The translations under genes were made by a program, and so were the position numbers. DNA of 64,000 nucleotides from Spirochaetales bacterium (GTDB lineage Bacteria > Spirochaetota > Spirochaetia > UBA9216), in contig JAEINK010000004.1 in the NCBI GenBank assembly GCA_016342585.1, positions 95,779 through 159,778 of the forward strand, in the 5' to 3' direction. Of this stretch, positions 59,930 to 64,000 are shown one piece after another. The stretch's first letter is position 1, and the number at the start of each line of letters is the position of its first letter. Below the pieces are notes generated by a model that was not told the origin of the DNA, ran no database searches, and worked only from the letters and a program-made list of their open reading frames with translations.

Positions 59930-60397
59930 TTATGATTTTTTACAGGTTAAATCTTCGAGTTTAAGACCGAATACACGGGTTCTATCCAGAACAGGGGCGG
60001 GGAAGTCATGGGAATCTCCGCCATCATGTTTTCTCATGAGGAGATTCAAGGTTCTTTTTTTTTCATCTGACTCTTTCACCGGAAAAGGGTGCCCCCAGGC
60101 GATGATACTCTCAAATCCCATTCCCCAGTCGCAAGCTTTTTCGGCCCTTTTTATCTGGAGATCAATATCGGTCTGAAAACAGATCCTTTCTCCTTTTTCC
60201 AGTAGACCCATTTTTCGACCCAGACCGGCACAATGAAAATAGATGAAGAGTTCATCCCTCTTCTTTTCCCATGCAAAGTTCATGGGAACAATGTAAGGTT
60301 CGATGGCTCCTGAAAATCCCAGTCTGCAGGCAGGAGCAAGATCAAGAATCCTTTCAATCGTTTTGAACTCTGTTATCTCTTTTTCGCTTCTCCGCAT
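59930..60397 (-). CDS. Pyridoxamine 5'-phosphate oxidase-like FMN-binding protein (Nim-like)
   Basis: RRSEKEITEFKTIERILDLAPACRLGF ... YIVPMNFAW ... YFHCAGLGRKMGLL. Confidence 0.85.
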   Translation of the reverse strand: MRRSEKEITEFKTIERILDLAPACRLGFSGAIEPYIVPMNFAWEKKRDELFIYFHCAGLGRKMGLLEKGERICFQTDIDLQIKRAEKACDWGMGFESIIAWGHPFPVKESDEKKRTLNLLMRKHDGGDSHDFPAPVLDRTRVFGLKLEDLTCKKS

Positions 60398-60408
60398 TTC
60401 ACCCCTCC

Positions 60409-61374
60409 TTAAATTCCCTCTTCCTTACCGATCAAAAAGAGGAGCAGATACTCTTCAATTGTCTTTTTGGGGCCTGCCCACTTATGTTCAGCTCTTTTTG
60501 AGGCTGCCAGGCTCCTCTCCCTGTAGTATCGCAGGAGTTCCCGGGGATCAACCTTCTGAAAATCGGGACAAAAATGTTTTCGTCCGACAATGGATTCAAT
60601 TTTTTTACTGCTGATAGAGGACATTTTTCGCTCGGTCATCTCTTTTCGAATGATAAGTATCTCTTCTGATGAGAGATTGAAGATAAACTCCTCTAATGCC
60701 ATAAAAACTTCATCATCCTCTTCATTCGCCGATAAAAACTCAAACCAGACAGGGTCAACAAACCTGGAAATCTGGTAGATTTCACTCATTCCCATCATAG
60801 AGCCGAAGGTGGGGCATAGCCGCTGCCGGGCTCTCCACATGGAGTTGAGAATGGGAACAGAGCCATTCTCAACCGGTTCCAATCGGTGATCCCACATGTT
60901 CAGTAGCTTTCGGGCGGCACCCTCTTTTAGTTCCTGGAGGGTATCCTTTGAGCCTACGATTGACAGAAGGATTTCTTCGCTCATGAGTGAAAATATATTG
61001 AATGTGATAATCTCCAGGAGACGGGATGAGTACTTTTTCAGTCGTATCCCTATTTCTGCATGATATTTTATCATGAGAAGAAAATTAATCTTGGCCCTTA
61101 AAAAACTCTTCCCCAAATCAACCTGAGTCGGGAGATAGAGGCTGTTCTCTATATGGTTTTGCGAGGTGAGCTTCCTGATAAGGGTCTCTTCACTTCTGAG
61201 CATCTTTCCGAGTTTCCCTGTCTCCTTAAGAGAAGGGTAGGAGCTTACAGCTTCTGCCAGACTTCTAAGATTCTTGATTTGAACCTCTATCTGCTCTGAA
61301 ACCTGTCCTTTTCTACGACTCAAGCCATCTATAAGTTTATCCAGCAGCTCTTCTTCTTCCTGATAAAAAACCAT
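60409..61374 (-). CDS. Hypothetical helical protein, 321 aa
   Basis: Intact ORF in a run of same-strand genes; no family recognised. Confidence 0.6.
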   Translation of the reverse strand: MVFYQEEEELLDKLIDGLSRRKGQVSEQIEVQIKNLRSLAEAVSSYPSLKETGKLGKMLRSEETLIRKLTSQNHIENSLYLPTQVDLGKSFLRAKINFLLMIKYHAEIGIRLKKYSSRLLEIITFNIFSLMSEEILLSIVGSKDTLQELKEGAARKLLNMWDHRLEPVENGSVPILNSMWRARQRLCPTFGSMMGMSEIYQISRFVDPVWFEFLSANEEDDEVFMALEEFIFNLSSEEILIIRKEMTERKMSSISSKKIESIVGRKHFCPDFQKVDPRELLRYYRERSLAASKRAEHKWAGPKKTIEEYLLLFLIGKEEGI

Positions 61375-61393
61375 TCGGTTTTCCCCTTATTTG

Positions 61394-62590
61394 TTACTTT
61401 TCCGGTTTGGGTTCAATTCCATCCCTTGGGCTAATATATATCCTTTCCGCCTCTTCTGCAGCCTTAACAAGATATTCTTCGAGTTCAATCTTTTTATACG
61501 ACTCGGAAATCCTTTCGATATCCGGAGTGATGAGGGGATGTTTAGGACTGAAGATCGTACAACAATCCTCATAGGGGAGGATCGAAGTCTCATAGGTGCC
61601 GATTTTTCTGGCAATCTTTATAATCTCTTCTTTATCCATCCCGATAAGGGGCCGGAAAATTGGAAGGTTTGAGATAGAGTTTGTAAAACCTATACTGCTC
61701 ACTGTCTGACTCGCGACCTGGGAGAGAGCCTCCCCGGTAACCAGACAGCCGGCTTCCCTGTTCCGGCAGATTATTTCAGCCACCCGGACCATTCCCGCCC
61801 GCATATGAAGGGTCGCTTCATTGGTCGGTGCTACATCGCGTATCCTGAGCTGAGCCTCGGTGAAGGGAACTATGAACAGATTTACACCACCGCAGTAGGG
61901 AGCAATGAGTTTTGCCAGCTGAATAACTTTCTCCTTGGCCTCATCAGAAGTGTAGGGGTAGGCGTGAAAATAAACAGCATCGAGTTTTAATCCTCTTTTG
62001 GCCATGAGATATCCCGCAACAGGTGAATCAATTCCTCCGGAGAGGAGGAGGGTTCCCTTTCCGGCGCATCCGACAGGAAGTCCTCCCGGTCCCCGGAGGG
62101 GTGGCCCGTAGAGGATTGCCTTATCGCGTATTTCCACATTAAGTTTCCAGTCGGGATTTTTCACATCGACTTCAAGTTCAGGATAAGCATCGAGAAGAAC
62201 TCCTCCCAGGTGGGCAGAGAGTTCGTAGGAAGTCATAAAGTATTTTTTATCAGCCCTTCTGGACTCTACTTTGAACTTTGTGCCGGCCCCTCCATCCAGA
62301 AAAGCTTTACCAAGTTTAAGAGCCTCCTGGTTTATAACCTCTATGTCCTTCTTAACCGTGACACATTTGGAAAAGGAGGTTACGCCAAATGATGTTCCAA
62401 GAACAGTCCGGGCTTTCTCTCCATGTTCCGAATCGATGGTCAGATAGAACCTTCCATTCTGTCCTGAAAATTTTGAGGGGTATCCCCTCAGTCTGAATTT
62501 TATGTGACTCTTTAATTTCTGTTCAAAAAATTTTCGGTTACCACTTTTAAGTGATATTTCGCCGATTTTAACAAGATATATTTCTTCCAT
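61394..62590 (-). CDS. thiI: tRNA 4-thiouridine synthetase (sulfurtransferase), no rhodanese domain
   Basis: VKIGEISLKSGNRKFFE; LLSGGIDSPVAGYLMAKRG PP-loop; SQVASQTVSSI. Confidence 0.95.
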   Translation of the reverse strand: MEEIYLVKIGEISLKSGNRKFFEQKLKSHIKFRLRGYPSKFSGQNGRFYLTIDSEHGEKARTVLGTSFGVTSFSKCVTVKKDIEVINQEALKLGKAFLDGGAGTKFKVESRRADKKYFMTSYELSAHLGGVLLDAYPELEVDVKNPDWKLNVEIRDKAILYGPPLRGPGGLPVGCAGKGTLLLSGGIDSPVAGYLMAKRGLKLDAVYFHAYPYTSDEAKEKVIQLAKLIAPYCGGVNLFIVPFTEAQLRIRDVAPTNEATLHMRAGMVRVAEIICRNREAGCLVTGEALSQVASQTVSSIGFTNSISNLPIFRPLIGMDKEEIIKIARKIGTYETSILPYEDCCTIFSPKHPLITPDIERISESYKKIELEEYLVKAAEEAERIYISPRDGIEPKPEK

Positions 62591-62627
62591 ATTTTCCTTC
62601 TCAAGTATCCTTCTAATGGTATAACAG

Positions 62628-63806
62628 TTACCTTCTTCTACCGGTAACTCTTCTTAATAGCTCAACTTCGTTTTCAAATATTTTGATCAGGGCTTCACAT
62701 TCGACCAGGCTTGTATCTGCCCCCCATGAGATCCTGATTGCAGAAAATGCAATATCTCGTGAGATCCCCAGACTATCGGAAACCCTGAATGTTTTTTTCT
62801 GCCTTGAGGAGCAAGCGGAACCTGTTGATACGGCCGCTCCTTTGTCATTTATAACCCTTGCAAGAACCTCTCCCGGTATTTGTGGAAAACTAACCATTAC
62901 TATCCAGGGTGAGTAACCCTCAGAAAGGGCTTTGTCCCTGGTGGGAATAATTTTTGCATTAGCCCTTTCTATAAGGTTATTAACAATAAAACGCTTAATT
63001 TCTTTGGCATGCTCCAAATCCGTTTCAAGATTTGCATATTTTTTCTCTATGGCAAGACTCAAGCCATGGATCCCCGGCAGGTTTTCCGTTCCTCCCCGAA
63101 GCCCCATTTCCTGTCCGCCCCCCCGGTTCAGCATAGCCTTCGGGTTTTTCAGGAAAAGTATACCACATCCCCTGGGTGCTCCAATTTTATGTCCTGAAAA
63201 TGAGGCGGCATCAACATCCCAGGCTGTGAGATCAATTTTCTGCTTTCCCAGGGCCTGCACACCATCTGTATGGATGAAGACCTCCTTTCCTGCATTCTCA
63301 GCACTCTGACGGAGATTCCCTACACTCTCCCTGACAGGAAGAATAACTCCCGTCTCATTATTAACGGCCATTAGTGATATGAATTCAGTCCCGATGGTGT
63401 AGGCTTTTATCAATGAATCCGGATCGATTGCCCCCTCTTTTAGGGGGGGAAGGATATTGAGTTTCCAGCCCAGGTCCTTAAGTGATTTTGCCGGTTCATA
63501 AACCGCCGCATGTTCAAATCCGGAGATGAGAATCTCTCCTGCCTGACGTCTTCGATTGAGCAGAGAAAAAATTATGAGGTTATTTGATTCGGTGCCACCG
63601 GAGGTGAAAATTATTTGTTCAGCCTTACAGTTCAGTTCTGTTGCGACCTTTTTGCGGCAGGTTGACAGGAGCTCCGATGCCTTTTTACCCTCTGAATGAG
63701 ATGAGGACGGATTTCCATAGAAATCAATTGCATCCCTCACTGTTTGTTCAAGAATTTCAGGATCAGGTTTAGATGTTGCAGCCCAGTCAAAATAGAGTCG
63801 TTCCAT
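62628..63806 (-). CDS. Cysteine desulfurase (NifS/IscS family)
   Basis: YFDWAATSKPD; TSGGTESNN; SFSGHKIGAPRGCGILF; STGSACSSRQK. Confidence 0.95.
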   Translation of the reverse strand: MERLYFDWAATSKPDPEILEQTVRDAIDFYGNPSSSHSEGKKASELLSTCRKKVATELNCKAEQIIFTSGGTESNNLIIFSLLNRRRQAGEILISGFEHAAVYEPAKSLKDLGWKLNILPPLKEGAIDPDSLIKAYTIGTEFISLMAVNNETGVILPVRESVGNLRQSAENAGKEVFIHTDGVQALGKQKIDLTAWDVDAASFSGHKIGAPRGCGILFLKNPKAMLNRGGGQEMGLRGGTENLPGIHGLSLAIEKKYANLETDLEHAKEIKRFIVNNLIERANAKIIPTRDKALSEGYSPWIVMVSFPQIPGEVLARVINDKGAAVSTGSACSSRQKKTFRVSDSLGISRDIAFSAIRISWGADTSLVECEALIKIFENEVELLRRVTGRRR

Positions 63807-63815
63807 ATCTTCAAT

Positions 63816-63844
63816 AATATAGCCACACTAAGGGCCTAGTGCAA
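63816..63844 (-). promoter_or_regulatory. Candidate promoter for the cysteine desulfurase-thiI run
   Basis: Minus strand TTGCAC (63844-63839), 17-nt spacer, TATATT (63821-63816). Confidence 0.35.
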
Positions 63845-63860
63845 GCGGTAAGCCTGTTTT

Positions 63861-64000
63861 TGCAGTTTTCCTTATGGGAACCACGAGGAAAACTATGGGA
63901 AAAAAACTATGCAGGTCCTAGTCTTTGCAGTTTTCCTTATGGGAACCACGAGGAAAACTATGGGAAAAAAACTATGCAGGTCCTAGTCTTTGCAGTTTTC
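63861..64000 (+). repeat. 65-bp tandem repeat, two full identical copies plus 10 nt, continuing past the window
   Basis: Unit tgcagttttccttatgggaaccacgaggaaaactatgggaaaaaaactatgcaggtcctagtctt starts at 63861, 63926 and 63991; internal inverted repeat agttttcct-N13-aggaaaact. Confidence 0.95.

Noticed and set aside
63861-64000. CRISPR array reading of the terminal repeat
   Set aside because: The whole 65-nt period is identical between copies, so there are no variable spacers; no cas genes in the window.

Overview
The window is a dense, mostly housekeeping stretch of bacterial chromosome, probably from a free-living spirochaete (inferred from gene families and order; not tested by search). Recognisable blocks are: FemAB-like (partial), murD, rpsF-ssb-rpsR-yybS-like-rplI-dnaB, comFB-like, WD40/CpXC genes, rpsB-tsf-frr-uppS-cdsA-rseP, maf, xth, a Yip1-TolC-MacAB-type efflux operon, a trpE-trpGD-trpCF-trpB-trpA operon, a sugar ABC transporter followed by VOC and radical SAM genes, adenosine deaminase, ABC-F, an envelope/lytic transglycosylase cluster, XPB helicase with a partner gene, an ECF transporter with a PRPP synthetase-like gene, aroC/aroK, thiI and a cysteine desulfurase. 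I saw no rRNA, tRNA, CRISPR array, transposase or prophage. The less ordinary signals are: (1) an exact 65-bp tandem repeat with an internal hairpin that runs off the right edge (63861-64000); (2) a 29-codon Lys/Arg-rich AURKAIP1/COX24-like ORF missing from the ORF track (3253-3342); (3) a strong promoter with an operator-like perfect dyad upstream of the efflux operon; (4) candidate autoregulatory leaders on rpsB and rpsF; (5) the XPB plus partner pair; (6) a fused EcfA with a degenerate second signature motif. No clearly novel multi-gene system is demonstrated.
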